In this document: piece by piece, positions 8,084 through 16,774 of the stretch
Layout: each line of letters starts with the position of its first letter
Position numbering within the stretch: position 1 is the stretch's first letter
Assembly (NCBI GenBank): GCA_028287765.1
Contig: JAQBPA010000269.1
Span: 1-34,965, forward strand
Length of the DNA stretch: 34,965 bases
Origin: Bacteriovoracaceae bacterium
GTDB lineage: Bacteria; Bdellovibrionota; UBA2394
Reading direction: 5' to 3'
The notes under the pieces: generated by a model
What the model was told of the DNA's origin: nothing
Database searches by the model: none
Seen by the model: only the letters and a program-made list of their open reading frames with translations
Made by a program: the position numbers and the translations under genes

Positions 8084-8827
8084 TTGCTCTTTGAATTTAA
8101 GCGAGTAAATAAGACTTTTGGTGGTCATCGAATCTTTAAAGATCTGAATTTCTCGCTGGAGCGAGGAACTTTTTCGATTCTGACGGGGCCGAGTGGCTCG
8201 GGTAAGACGACACTCTTTAGAATGCTCTGCGGAATTGAACAGCCAAGCGATGGCCAGATTGTTTTTTTAGGTCGGAAGATGTTTCAGCATAGTCCGCAAC
8301 ATTTAAAGCAGATCGGATTTGTATTTCAACATCCTCGCGGGCTGATGGATAAAACCGTTTTTGAAAATGTGGCTCTCCCCTTGGTGATCGATGGCGTGCA
8401 AAAAGCAGAAATCGCCAAGCGAGTAAATTTTTGGCTCGATAGTCTTGGTCTTCGTCCACGAGCACAATCCCTTTACCGCGAGCTCTCTGGCGGCGAGCGA
8501 CAAAAGGCCGAATTCGCTCGAGCGCTCATTCGAAAACCGCGACTTATTTTGGCTGATGAGCCGACGGCTCACCTCGACAGCGTTCAGGCCGATCTTCTGT
8601 TAGATATTCTTTGGGATCAGTATCAAGACGGAGCGACAGTCTTTATTTCCACACATTATCCTCCTACTTTTCATCATCCAAAAATCTTGCGATATCGAAT
8701 TGCTGATTTTTCGGTTGCGAATTTGGAGTCTGAGCTCGCCAAAGTGAATGAGCCGGTCGCTTCTGAGCCCTCTGTTCAAAGTATTTCGGATCAGGCGATC
8801 AACGCCTTTGTTGAAGGAGGTTTCTAG
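8084..8827 (+). CDS. ftsE: cell division ATP-binding protein FtsE
   Basis: ABC ATPase that, with FtsX, transmits the cell-division signal to periplasmic murein hydrolases. From the chosen start the protein is 247 aa. Walker A is GPSGSGKTT (35-43), the ABC signature LSGGERQ (134-140), Walker B LILADEP (154-160) and the switch His lies in STHYPP near 190. The ORF track starts at a TTG at 8048. The TTG at 8084 is preferred because AGGAG precedes it by 5 nt and the protein then starts at the family position (LFEFKRVNKTFGG). About 30 residues after the ATPase fold form an unusual C-terminal tail. It is followed by ftsX after 2 nt. Confidence 0.9.
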   Translation: MLFEFKRVNKTFGGHRIFKDLNFSLERGTFSILTGPSGSGKTTLFRMLCGIEQPSDGQIVFLGRKMFQHSPQHLKQIGFVFQHPRGLMDKTVFENVALPLVIDGVQKAEIAKRVNFWLDSLGLRPRAQSLYRELSGGERQKAEFARALIRKPRLILADEPTAHLDSVQADLLLDILWDQYQDGATVFISTHYPPTFHHPKILRYRIADFSVANLESELAKVNEPVASEPSVQSISDQAINAFVEGGF

Positions 8828-8829
8828 AC

Positions 8830-9624
8830 GTGCTGCGATTTATTTTAAAAGAGGCAGGGATGTTAGTGGCGTTCGTAGTTCTTGGCGGCCTTCTTCTTCT
8901 TTGCATCTGGTTAACCCACCATATGAACGAAAGTGTTCTTCGAGAATTTAAGGACACTCAGATTTCTGTGATTCTCAAGAGCGAAGCCGAAAATTCGTTT
9001 AGAGAGTGGGTTGAAAAAGCTCCCGACGTCATCCGATTTCAAATTCTAAATCCGTATGAGAATAAAGGCCGCCTGGGTGAATATTATCCAGAGCTAAAAA
9101 ATCTAATCTCGCCTCTCGAGCAGAAATTTTTTCCGGCATCGGCTTTGGTGACTGTCGCTAAGCCAGATGCTTTTTTAAAGGCGCTTTCGCAGGTGAACGG
9201 AATTGTTGAAACCCAAGTTTTACATCAACCGCCCACTCAGTTGAGACAATTTTTAGAATTTCTCACAGGTATTTTTTCGTGTTTGTGGCTCCTCACGCTG
9301 ACACTTGTGCTCTACTTTCATTTGGAGCGACTGGCGATCGTTGAAAATCAAAAGTGGTCACTTCTGAAAATGCTTGGATCTAAGACCGGATCGATTTTCT
9401 TACCACTTTGGTATGGGCAGGTGGTTCGGGTGGGGATTGCCTCTCTTTTTGCCATTTTGTTTGCGGTCATTGCTACTCGGCAGATCCAAAACTTTTTTAC
9501 GTGGGACTGGGTAAAACTTCCTACGTCTATTTGGATTGGATTTTTTCTTGCTTCCATCGGACTTACGTCGGCTATCTCGTTTTCTCTTTTTTACTACCGA
9601 TATAAGCAGGTTCCGCTCGGATGA
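8830..9624 (+). CDS. ftsX: cell division permease-like protein FtsX
   Basis: 264 residues with FtsX topology: one helix near residues 12-30 (MLVAFVVLGGLLLLCIWLT), a periplasmic domain to about residue 150, then three C-terminal helices (IFSCLWLLTLTLVLYFHL; VRVGIASLFAILFAVIA; SIWIGFFLASIGLTSAISFSLF). The periplasmic loop binds hydrolase activators such as EnvC. The GTG start has a strong AAGGAGGT site 9 nt upstream, inside the end of ftsE. Its stop overlaps the next gene as ATGA. The assignment rests on topology and on ftsE directly upstream. Confidence 0.88.
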   Translation: MLRFILKEAGMLVAFVVLGGLLLLCIWLTHHMNESVLREFKDTQISVILKSEAENSFREWVEKAPDVIRFQILNPYENKGRLGEYYPELKNLISPLEQKFFPASALVTVAKPDAFLKALSQVNGIVETQVLHQPPTQLRQFLEFLTGIFSCLWLLTLTLVLYFHLERLAIVENQKWSLLKMLGSKTGSIFLPLWYGQVVRVGIASLFAILFAVIATRQIQNFFTWDWVKLPTSIWIGFFLASIGLTSAISFSLFYYRYKQVPLG

Positions 9625-10175
9625 AACTTTTTTTATCTTTTTTAGTTGCGGTGCTTTTGGCGGCGAGTTCGATGCCTATCTTTGCGGCAAAATCAAACGA
9701 TCCGCTTGATCTCCACAATCTAAAGCAAAAAATTAAATCTCTTCGTAGCGAAATTTCTGATATGCATAAGTCTATCGACGATCTCGAACGGCAGAATAAA
9801 AATTTTGTCATGGACATTTCTGACTTTGAAAGTCGATTTCAAAATCGGTTTTCTAAAATTTTGGTTCCGCTTTTGAGTTGGCCCAATTTGAGTCCTTCGT
9901 TTAATAAAGGATCTTGGATTGAAAGAGAAGAAATGAAGGCTGTCCTTCTGAGCTTGCGATCGCGATTGATTCATGAACCTCTAGAACTTATTTCAGCACG
10001 AGAGCTTATGATTTCTGGGGCTCAAAATAAAAAGGTAGAGCTTTCTGGAATTGTGAAGCAACTCGAATCAAAGAAAGATCTTCTTTCGCTGCAACTTGAG
10101 GAGCTACAGTTTTTACAAAATAAAATGGATCAAAACAAATTGGATCGAAAAATAAGTCGAGCAAAAAAAGGATGA
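9621..10175 (+). CDS. EnvC-like periplasmic coiled-coil protein lacking a LytM domain
   Basis: 184 residues with a signal peptide ending near MPIFAA (residue 23). Two predicted coiled-coil segments surround a central non-coil region: DLHNLKQKIKSLRSEISDMHKSIDDL and, near the C-terminus, VKQLESKKDLLSLQLEELQFL. EnvC and related FtsEX partners have such a coiled-coil hairpin followed by a roughly 120-residue LytM peptidase fold; here the protein ends after the second coil, so no catalytic or amidase-activating domain is present. It is translationally coupled at both ends (ATGA overlap with ftsX and with ctpA), the slot EnvC occupies in many genomes. A role as the FtsX-bound adaptor is inferred from position and coils. 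Confidence 0.7.
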   Translation: MKLFLSFLVAVLLAASSMPIFAAKSNDPLDLHNLKQKIKSLRSEISDMHKSIDDLERQNKNFVMDISDFESRFQNRFSKILVPLLSWPNLSPSFNKGSWIEREEMKAVLLSLRSRLIHEPLELISARELMISGAQNKKVELSGIVKQLESKKDLLSLQLEELQFLQNKMDQNKLDRKISRAKKG

Positions 10176-11500
10176 TGACTGTGAAAATGAAACGAACGTT
10201 CTCTGTAGTGGCCACGCTATCAATATGTGCTTTTCTTTTAGGAGGAGCGTGGACGTTCTTACTTTCAGAAAATACGGTGAAGGATGTTTATAAAAACCTT
10301 CAGCTGTTTGCGAAGGTTTACGATTTGGTAAAACGCCAATACGTCGAAGAACCTAAAGATGAAGTGCTCGTTCAAGGAGCGATTCGTGGAATGCTCGAGG
10401 GACTTGATCCTCACTCTGCTTTTATGAATAAAGAAGAGTTTACGGAGATGCAGTCGGATTCTAAAGGAGAATTCGGAGGTCTGGGTATCGAGATTGCAAA
10501 AAAGAATGGAATGCTGACCGTTATTTCTCCCATCGAAGATACTCCAGCATTTGAAGCGGGAATTAAAAGCGGTGATGTGATCGTAAAAATTGGCGATCAA
10601 CTGACGGATAAGATTTCTATTTTTGATGCCGTGAAAATTATGCGCGGAAAACCAGGAAGCCCAATCGAAATCTGGGTGCGACGCGAAGGTAAAGAAAATT
10701 TAATGCAATTTAAGATGAAGCGTGCGCGCATCAATGTGAAGAGTGTCACGGCAAAAGAAGTCGAAGGTTACCCCGTCATTAAAATTAAGCAGTTCTTAGA
10801 GAGAACGTCGGATGAAATGCATAAGAGCTTAAAAGAATATGCAAGTAAGGCGCCGATTAAAGGAGTCGTCCTTGACCTCCGAAATAATCCTGGCGGCTTA
10901 CTTCAGCAAGCTGTCGAAGTTGCCGACACCTTTATCGAAAAGGGTTTGATCGTTTATACGCAAGGTCGAGATAAAGCTCAGGTCGACAAAAAATTTGCAG
11001 TGGCCAAAGGAACTGAGCCCAATTATCCGCTCGTCGTTTTAATTAATGGCGGAAGTGCATCTGCAAGTGAAATCGTTGCCGGAGCTCTACAAGATCAAAC
11101 ACCTCCGAGAGCTCATATCATGGGAACTCAAAGCTTCGGAAAGGGTTCCGTTCAAAACGTGATTCCTCTTGAAGACGGAAGTGGGATTAAACTAACTGTC
11201 GCACTTTATTATACGCCGAAGAGTCGGATGATTCAGGGACTTGGAATAACACCTGATGAAATCGTAAAACCGCTTGATGACGCTGTGGCACTTCTTCGAG
11301 AGAAAGATCTTCCCGGCCATATTATTGGTAAAAATGAAACCAAGGATGAAAAGGGCGCAGAGAAGTTGATTGAGAAGGCAGCAGCTAAAAAGGCTGCCGA
11401 TACGAGTAAGTTGACTGCGCTTGAAAAAGAGGATTTTCAGTTATCGAAAGCAATCGCTTACTTAAAAAGTAAACAGCCAAATATAGCGGTTAAGAAGTAA
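10172..11500 (+). CDS. ctpA: carboxy-terminal processing protease (S41 family)
   Basis: Periplasmic serine protease with a Ser-Lys dyad. 442 residues: N-terminal signal/anchor helix (residues 9-30), Ctp N-terminal helices, a PDZ domain (about 95-180, FGGLGIEIAKKNGMLTV ... AGIKSGDVIVKIGD) and the S41 core. The core contains VVLDLRNNPGGLL, the nucleophile Ser in INGGSASASE (about 295-299) and the Lys in SFGKGSVQ (K324). After the core, an Ala/Lys-rich C-terminal tail of about 70 residues follows. It is the last gene of the ftsEX operon. Family members degrade or trim envelope and murein-hydrolase-related proteins, which fits the neighbourhood, but the substrate here is not known. Confidence 0.93.
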   Translation: MMTVKMKRTFSVVATLSICAFLLGGAWTFLLSENTVKDVYKNLQLFAKVYDLVKRQYVEEPKDEVLVQGAIRGMLEGLDPHSAFMNKEEFTEMQSDSKGEFGGLGIEIAKKNGMLTVISPIEDTPAFEAGIKSGDVIVKIGDQLTDKISIFDAVKIMRGKPGSPIEIWVRREGKENLMQFKMKRARINVKSVTAKEVEGYPVIKIKQFLERTSDEMHKSLKEYASKAPIKGVVLDLRNNPGGLLQQAVEVADTFIEKGLIVYTQGRDKAQVDKKFAVAKGTEPNYPLVVLINGGSASASEIVAGALQDQTPPRAHIMGTQSFGKGSVQNVIPLEDGSGIKLTVALYYTPKSRMIQGLGITPDEIVKPLDDAVALLREKDLPGHIIGKNETKDEKGAEKLIEKAAAKKAADTSKLTALEKEDFQLSKAIAYLKSKQPNIAVKK

Positions 11501-11515
11501 TCGAGAGTTTTAGCA

Positions 11516-11806
11516 GTGGATCGTTTTCAATTTGTAAAAAAACATCGCGAAGACATTCTAAAGTTAGCTGCTTTACATGGTGCTAATCATATTCGCGTTT
11601 TTGGTTCGGTAGCACGTGGAACCGCTGGACCGAACAGCGATATTGATTTTTTAATTCGTTTGGATCCTGGCCGCAGTCTACTGGATCACGCTGGCTTTCT
11701 GAGCGACCTTGAGGATCTGCTAAAATGTCGCGTAGATGTTGTTACAGAAAAAGGCCTTCGATCGATCTATAGAGAGCAGGTCCTTAGGGAAGCGAAGCCC
11801 TTGTGA
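11516..11806 (+). CDS. mntA: MntA-type nucleotidyltransferase antitoxin
   Basis: 96 residues forming a minimal nucleotidyltransferase: the GSVARG motif (30-35) and the metal-binding SDIDFL motif (D42, D44). In characterised MntA/HepT systems the antitoxin AMPylates a tyrosine of the HepT toxin to neutralise it. The stop overlaps the GTG of the next gene by 4 nt (GTGA), the usual arrangement. The GTG start is 16 nt after ctpA, with no own promoter seen. Confidence 0.88.
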   Translation: MDRFQFVKKHREDILKLAALHGANHIRVFGSVARGTAGPNSDIDFLIRLDPGRSLLDHAGFLSDLEDLLKCRVDVVTEKGLRSIYREQVLREAKPL

Positions 11807-12129
11807 GAGATGACAAGCAGCGCCTTCTCGATATTTTAGAAGCCATCCATAAAATTGAAGAAAAAGCTAAACTTGGAAGAGAACGTTTTGATTTGGATGA
11901 AACGATTCAGGTTTGGTTTGTTTTTCATCTTCAAATTATCGGTGAAGCTTCTGCGAAAATGTCCGAGGCTTTCAAAAACGCGAATGCAGAAATTCCGTGG
12001 AATAAAATGAAAGCCATGAGAAATATACTCGTTCATGATTACTTTGCTATTGACCAAGATGAAGTGTGGGCAGTTATTGAAAAGGACTTGAAGACTTTGA
12101 AGAAGCTGGTTCAGGATCTTTTACGATAA
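11803..12129 (+). CDS. hepT: HepT-like toxin (HEPN RNase, DUF86)
   Basis: 108 residues, all helical HEPN fold. The catalytic/regulatory RX4HXY motif is intact as RNILVHDY (R73, H78, Y80). In known systems the toxin cleaves RNA and is inactivated when MntA AMPylates the motif tyrosine. The GTG start overlaps mntA. With both motifs intact the pair is probably functional. Confidence 0.9.
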   Translation: MRDDKQRLLDILEAIHKIEEKAKLGRERFDLDETIQVWFVFHLQIIGEASAKMSEAFKNANAEIPWNKMKAMRNILVHDYFAIDQDEVWAVIEKDLKTLKKLVQDLLR

Positions 12130-12198
12130 TCACAGGATCCATAACGCGAGTTCTTCACGCTAAAACGGATCAATTACGCAAGCTTTGCGAAATGGAAA

Positions 12199-12843
12199 TC
12201 AACAGTTTCCATCGAATAGACAAACTGGAGAGCCACTTAATAATTTTTGATTTGGAGTATTTGCATTAAAAATACTGTTTGCTCCAGATTCAGCGCTTGC
12301 TTGAGGTGCTAGCTTTTCTAGCTTCTTTTCTAAGGCTTTTACTCGATTTTCGAGATCTTCCATTTTTTTGTTCTGCTCTTCAGTTAGCTTCTTAGATAGA
12401 CGTTGGATCTGTGCGTCATTGTATTGTCTCAGCAGGAAAAAGGCATCATCATGTCGGTCGCGTTCAAGTTGGGCGAGGCGCTGCATTGCTGTAAGAGCTT
12501 CCATGTTGTCTTTCAAAGCCAAGTAAGAATCAAGATAGGTTGCTTCTATAACGGGCCCCCAAACATCATCAATAGAGCTTTTTTTTCCATCGAGTTTGAG
12601 GGGAAAATCCCGATTAGCCTTCGGATTGTACTCGGTCCTTTTTATCAAATCTCTAATTCGGCTCTCTAAGGCATCGACACTTGTAAGGTCGAGTTCAGGA
12701 TCTAATTGAGAAATAATTTTTCCCATATCTGTCCTCGTTCCATCAGCTTTCAAAATGGCGGGCAAGGTCGTTAGCACGACAATCGCCACAGTCAGTATTC
12801 GATTCATTTGAACTTTTATTGTGAATTTTTTTAAATCTTTCAT
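12199..12843 (-). CDS. secreted coiled-coil protein, unknown function
   Basis: 214 residues. An N-terminal hydrophobic segment (MNRILTVAIVVLTTLPAILKA, residues 13-33) looks like a signal peptide with a 12-residue basic extension. An AAAGGAA ribosome site lies about 9 nt before the ATG at 12843, which supports the longer start. The central part is polar and helical. Residues about 155-178 (LTEEQNKKMEDLENRVKALEKKLEKL) form a clear short coiled coil, suggesting oligomerisation. The tail ends with two Cys (PVCLFDGNC), possibly a disulfide or surface-exposed C-terminus. No family was recognised. It is convergent with hepT; 247 bp separate it from the next plus-strand gene. Confidence 0.6.
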   Translation of the reverse strand: MKDLKKFTIKVQMNRILTVAIVVLTTLPAILKADGTRTDMGKIISQLDPELDLTSVDALESRIRDLIKRTEYNPKANRDFPLKLDGKKSSIDDVWGPVIEATYLDSYLALKDNMEALTAMQRLAQLERDRHDDAFFLLRQYNDAQIQRLSKKLTEEQNKKMEDLENRVKALEKKLEKLAPQASAESGANSIFNANTPNQKLLSGSPVCLFDGNC

Positions 12844-13090
12844 TAACTAATTCCTTTCAATTTTAATGCGCGATTACAAATCGCTATAGCTGGTCTGAAT
12901 ATGAGTTTGCAAAAATCGTGCCAGGCACGCAGAAGGCTTAAGACATTAATAAATCGGTTTTACCGTTCAAAATGGACACCCATGTCTCAACAAAGCTGGG
13001 TAGCGGTTGCCCCATAGACCAGTTCCGTCAACGCGATTAAACGCTGACAAAGCGCCCCATTTTCCTCAATAATAGAGATAGTGGGGTATC
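12844..13090. other. divergent intergenic region with a CGTGCC-A-GGCACG palindrome
   Basis: 247 bp between divergent genes. The only clear structure is a perfect 6-bp palindrome with one central base at 12917-12929. Promoters for both flanking genes are expected here but were not pinned down. No ORF or RNA gene was recognised. Confidence 0.4.
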
Positions 13091-16000
13091 GTGGACATTG
13101 AAGCTGAACTCATTCGTGCGGAGAATTGGCCGGAGCTGAAGCGTTATTATGCTTCGAAGACGGGGCATTCGTGGGAACTCGGCTGGGTGAATTTTCTTCA
13201 AAAGGATCTCGAAAAATCGGTCGAACATTTCTCTAAGGCGCTGAACGATCCGAGGTACGAAGAAGCCGCTCATATTCTTCTTTGGAAATTGGGTCGACGA
13301 CCTTATATGCGACCTCTCGAGGGGCCTCCGAGTCTTCGACTCTACGACGCTTTTACTGCGGGACGAGCGGGACCTCTTCTCGCCTTTTTGCAGGAGTCGC
13401 ATTCGAATCGAGTTTATCTTCCGTTTATTTTTCAATCTATCGTCGAAAAAATGACTTTAACCGAGCTGGCGACTCTTGAAACTTTTGAGAGACCGGCTGC
13501 ATTCTCGCTACTTCTCGCAGAAGTTTTTGATCGAAAGTGGAAAAATTACGAAAAAGCTAAATTTTTCTACGACGAATTTTTTTCAGATCCTTGGACCAAA
13601 AAAGTTCTCGAAGAAAATCGAAGACAGATCTTTGATAACGAAACTTCACGGCGCATTCGAATGGCTTATGCTCAAAAAGACGGAGCTCATTTGAAAATTG
13701 CACTTGCTGCCGCTCTCGCAAGGAGTTCAAAACTTTCTTCAAACTGGATGAAGGCGATGGAAGCGGCGATCGCTTGGGATACAACGCATCTCACGCAAAA
13801 TATTCTTGGTTATGCATTTTGGAGAGAGTCGGAGTTGAGTCCTCGCGCTCTTCAAATCATGCGAGAAGTTTTATTTTCAAAGGAAGAGATTCCCGTTCCT
13901 CCTTTTGTAAAATTTTGGGCCGAATTTTTTGCTTCGCCTCATTTGATTCCGATTCCAAATGATTTAGATCCGAATTCACTCAGCCTTTGGCAGCTTCGGG
14001 TTGAAATGAATAAGGACTTACTTTCTGAAGCGCTTCTTCGATTTCCACAAGAAGAAAGATTTTTATTTTTATGGTCGCTTCGTCAAAGAGAAAAATCTTC
14101 CGAAGATCCTCGCAAGTGGCCGGCTGAAGAAAAAGAATCGAATGTTGTTCGTAAAAGCTTAGAGAAAGCTTTTGAGCGGAGTTCGAATAAGATTCTTTGG
14201 TTTGATCGGTTGAGAGCTTCGGGCTGCTCGCAAGACTTTTATGAATATGCAGTTCAGCGAGCTGCCGTTCCCATTTTGTGGGTGCTCGAAGATTTGGATA
14301 AAAACTTTTTATCCAATAGTCAGACCATCCGTTCTTATTTGCGCGATCAATTATCGCTCACGGCTCCGAGTGATTCAGATAGTCACCTTTTAAAGCCAAA
14401 AGAATTTTTAAAGACGATTTCTTTTTTAACGCCGTCTGAAAAACAACAAGTTCTTCTTTCGCGCTTTGTTCTCGCTGAAATTCCTGAAGAGATTTTAAAC
14501 GAAGAGTTTATGGATCTTTTTTATGAAGCGAGATCTCGCGTAAGCGCTGAGGCGTTTGAGAAATGGCAAAATGTTGTTCTCGATCATTTGAGCATGAAAA
14601 GCCAGCGAACGCTTTCTCCAAAAGACTGGCGATGGATAGAACTCGGTTGGGAAAAAAACTCGTTTGAGCTTGAGAGATTTGCGCCGGAGCTCGGTTTAGG
14701 ACTCGAGTTTCCTTGGGAGCCGTATTTAGAGAAGCTTCGGGCTCACGGTTTTTCTGATCTTTTAATGATGGCTCTTTCGCAGATTCCGGATGAAAGACTA
14801 AAAGAATCGTGGATCGTCACTCTGCTCGCCGAGTCGACGGACTACCGAATTTATAAAGCGATCACGACTCTTAAAACCGAGCATATTCGTTTTGGTCTTC
14901 TTGCCCATTGGCACGAACGTAAAAATGAAATCGAAAAAGCTCTCGAGCAAAGAGAGCTTGAACTTTCGGCGTCTCCGATTTTGAACGATCAGATTCGAAT
15001 TTCAAAACAAATGATTGAGCTATTAAAAAAACTTTCACCGGAAGTGCTTAAATCCGAAAGCTCTTTGAACGAGTCCTATCGCGTCTTGGAAGCGACTGGT
15101 GGATTAGATGAATTTACGTGTCGAGACCTGGCGGAGCTTTTTTCGAAGACGGGCCAATTTGATAAAGCTTTTAATGTGACCGTTAATCAGTGGAGCAGAA
15201 GCTCGCTCGTTCTAAAAGAAAGCCTACTTCCCACGCTTCTTGAGAGAGCTTTCCAAGCGAGAACGGTCGATGCGACTCAAAGACTTCTCGTCGATTTTGT
15301 TTTTGAGCAGGGAACGTCTGGACCACTTACTTACGAAATTTTACACGTTCTCTTGGACGGTGCGTCGGTATTTAAAATTCGACATTTAAGACGCGAATTT
15401 ATTGATCGTGCGAGTCAGCTCTTTCCACTTCACTGTGAAGTGCTGAAGGCGAGAGCGGCGTATGACTACCGCGCTCTTCTTCTTTGGAAGAGTTTTTATG
15501 GCGATCCGATTGAACAACAAGCAAATCCCACCTCTCACGAGCGAAAGCGTAAATATGAGCTTTGGGAGTTAACAGAATCGGTAAGCCATGTGGAAGCGGC
15601 GGCCGTGTTTTCAAAGTATTTAATTACGCTCAGTCGAGTTTCGCAAAAGAAAACAGAAGATAAGTCGCATGAATTTTTTGAGAAAGCGAAACGGCTTTCT
15701 CAAAGACTTTCAAAACTTTACGGGATTCGAAAGCCCTTCGAAATTTCACTTTCAGAAAATCTTACCAACCCGTTAGAAATTTCTTTTAAACCCAAGGGAA
15801 TAGAACTCAAAAAATCTTTCTTTGATGAGCTTGATGAAGAAATGTGGGCAGGGATTACGGTTGGACTGCTTCAGATTTTTGACGATTACGATAAGGGCTT
15901 ATTTGACGAGAGACATCTCATGGAAAGATTTTTCCAAGGAATGCTTCTTTCGGGAACGCCGATTGCTAAGCTGATTCGTCTTTGGGTTTGGCTTGCGATG

Positions 16001-16147
16001 AGCGAAGGGCTCATTGAGCCGACACTTCTTCAGTCGGATCCCGAAACTTTGATTGAAAAACTTCCGCTCATCAATTCGTTACTGATCTTTTATTTGGGTT
16101 CTGATTTTTCAGAAAAAATGGACGCTTGCGCGTTATCGATTTCTTAA
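13091..16147 (+). CDS. 1018-aa helical-repeat (TPR/alpha-solenoid-like) protein, unknown function
   Basis: A very long, uninterrupted reading frame with no signal peptide or transmembrane segment, so probably cytoplasmic. The whole length is predicted helical, with amphipathic helix pairs. The first 60 residues (ELGWVNFLQKDLEKSVEHFSKALNDPRYEEAA) and a region near 600-670 (HWHERKNEIEKALEQRELELSAS, FSKTGQFDKAFNVTVNQW) look like degenerate TPR units. No catalytic motif was seen. It begins with a GTG after GTGGGG and is transcribed alone; the next gene is convergent. Such solenoids usually serve as interaction scaffolds, but that is family-level inference and no named homologue was recognised. 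Confidence 0.7.
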   Translation: MDIEAELIRAENWPELKRYYASKTGHSWELGWVNFLQKDLEKSVEHFSKALNDPRYEEAAHILLWKLGRRPYMRPLEGPPSLRLYDAFTAGRAGPLLAFLQESHSNRVYLPFIFQSIVEKMTLTELATLETFERPAAFSLLLAEVFDRKWKNYEKAKFFYDEFFSDPWTKKVLEENRRQIFDNETSRRIRMAYAQKDGAHLKIALAAALARSSKLSSNWMKAMEAAIAWDTTHLTQNILGYAFWRESELSPRALQIMREVLFSKEEIPVPPFVKFWAEFFASPHLIPIPNDLDPNSLSLWQLRVEMNKDLLSEALLRFPQEERFLFLWSLRQREKSSEDPRKWPAEEKESNVVRKSLEKAFERSSNKILWFDRLRASGCSQDFYEYAVQRAAVPILWVLEDLDKNFLSNSQTIRSYLRDQLSLTAPSDSDSHLLKPKEFLKTISFLTPSEKQQVLLSRFVLAEIPEEILNEEFMDLFYEARSRVSAEAFEKWQNVVLDHLSMKSQRTLSPKDWRWIELGWEKNSFELERFAPELGLGLEFPWEPYLEKLRAHGFSDLLMMALSQIPDERLKESWIVTLLAESTDYRIYKAITTLKTEHIRFGLLAHWHERKNEIEKALEQRELELSASPILNDQIRISKQMIELLKKLSPEVLKSESSLNESYRVLEATGGLDEFTCRDLAELFSKTGQFDKAFNVTVNQWSRSSLVLKESLLPTLLERAFQARTVDATQRLLVDFVFEQGTSGPLTYEILHVLLDGASVFKIRHLRREFIDRASQLFPLHCEVLKARAAYDYRALLLWKSFYGDPIEQQANPTSHERKRKYELWELTESVSHVEAAAVFSKYLITLSRVSQKKTEDKSHEFFEKAKRLSQRLSKLYGIRKPFEISLSENLTNPLEISFKPKGIELKKSFFDELDEEMWAGITVGLLQIFDDYDKGLFDERHLMERFFQGMLLSGTPIAKLIRLWVWLAMSEGLIEPTLLQSDPETLIEKLPLINSLLIFYLGSDFSEKMDACALSIS

Positions 16148-16160
16148 ATTGGCAGTAAAA

Positions 16161-16580
16161 TTAATTGTTAGTCGTTTGAGCCGCATCGCCCACTCGGCTT
16201 TGGCTTCGACTATGGATGACTCTGTTGAGGGCCGATTGTAATCCTTTGATTTCTTTCAGTGGCGCGATAACGCCCGTTTTGAGATCCGTGTCGATTTCTC
16301 TTTTTCGAGAGATAAGAAATTGAGTGATATCGTCGCCTTCGACTTCGGCCAAACTTACCAACGCGCGAATTTTCTCTTTAAGCGAGATAGCCTTTGAATG
16401 ATTGAGCAAAATTTCTTTCCACTGGCTGACTTCGGCATCGTTTTTTCGATGATTTCTGGCAATGAGTTCTGCATTTGCCGTTGTGTCTATTTTAGCGACT
16501 TCTGATAAATGAGTCGTCTCCGCGTAAAGTCCAAAAGTAATTGTGAAGCCAACAAATGCTAAAGTAAGGAGTAGTTTCAT
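16161..16580 (-). CDS. small secreted helical protein, unknown function
   Basis: 139 residues from the ATG at 16580. This start gives a clean signal peptide (MKLLLTLAFVGFTITFGLYAE). The ORF track start 67 codons upstream would overlap the start of xseA and adds a non-signal-like leader, so it is rejected. The mature protein is helical and polar with many Arg/Lys/Glu. No family was recognised. It converges on the 1018-aa gene and diverges from xseA across about 195 bp. Confidence 0.5.
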   Translation of the reverse strand: MKLLLTLAFVGFTITFGLYAETTHLSEVAKIDTTANAELIARNHRKNDAEVSQWKEILLNHSKAISLKEKIRALVSLAEVEGDDITQFLISRKREIDTDLKTGVIAPLKEIKGLQSALNRVIHSRSQSRVGDAAQTTNN

Positions 16581-16774
16581 GCTTTTTATTAATGCAAAAT
16601 CCATACCGGAGGCGGGTTCCAAAATTCCAAAGTAATTTGCGGCTCTTATAGGAAGCGTCACTTTTTGACCGGGTATTTGTGCCCGAAAATTATGTAAAAA
16701 CTTCGATGGAAATGCCCTCCAACGCGAGAGAAAAAGCCTTGTGAGCCCATCTCCAAAAATGCGATACATTTGAT

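Noticed and set aside
8015-8128. 38-codon N-terminal extension of TolQ in the ORF track
   Set aside because: Overlaps ftsE on the opposite strand and is not TolQ-like.
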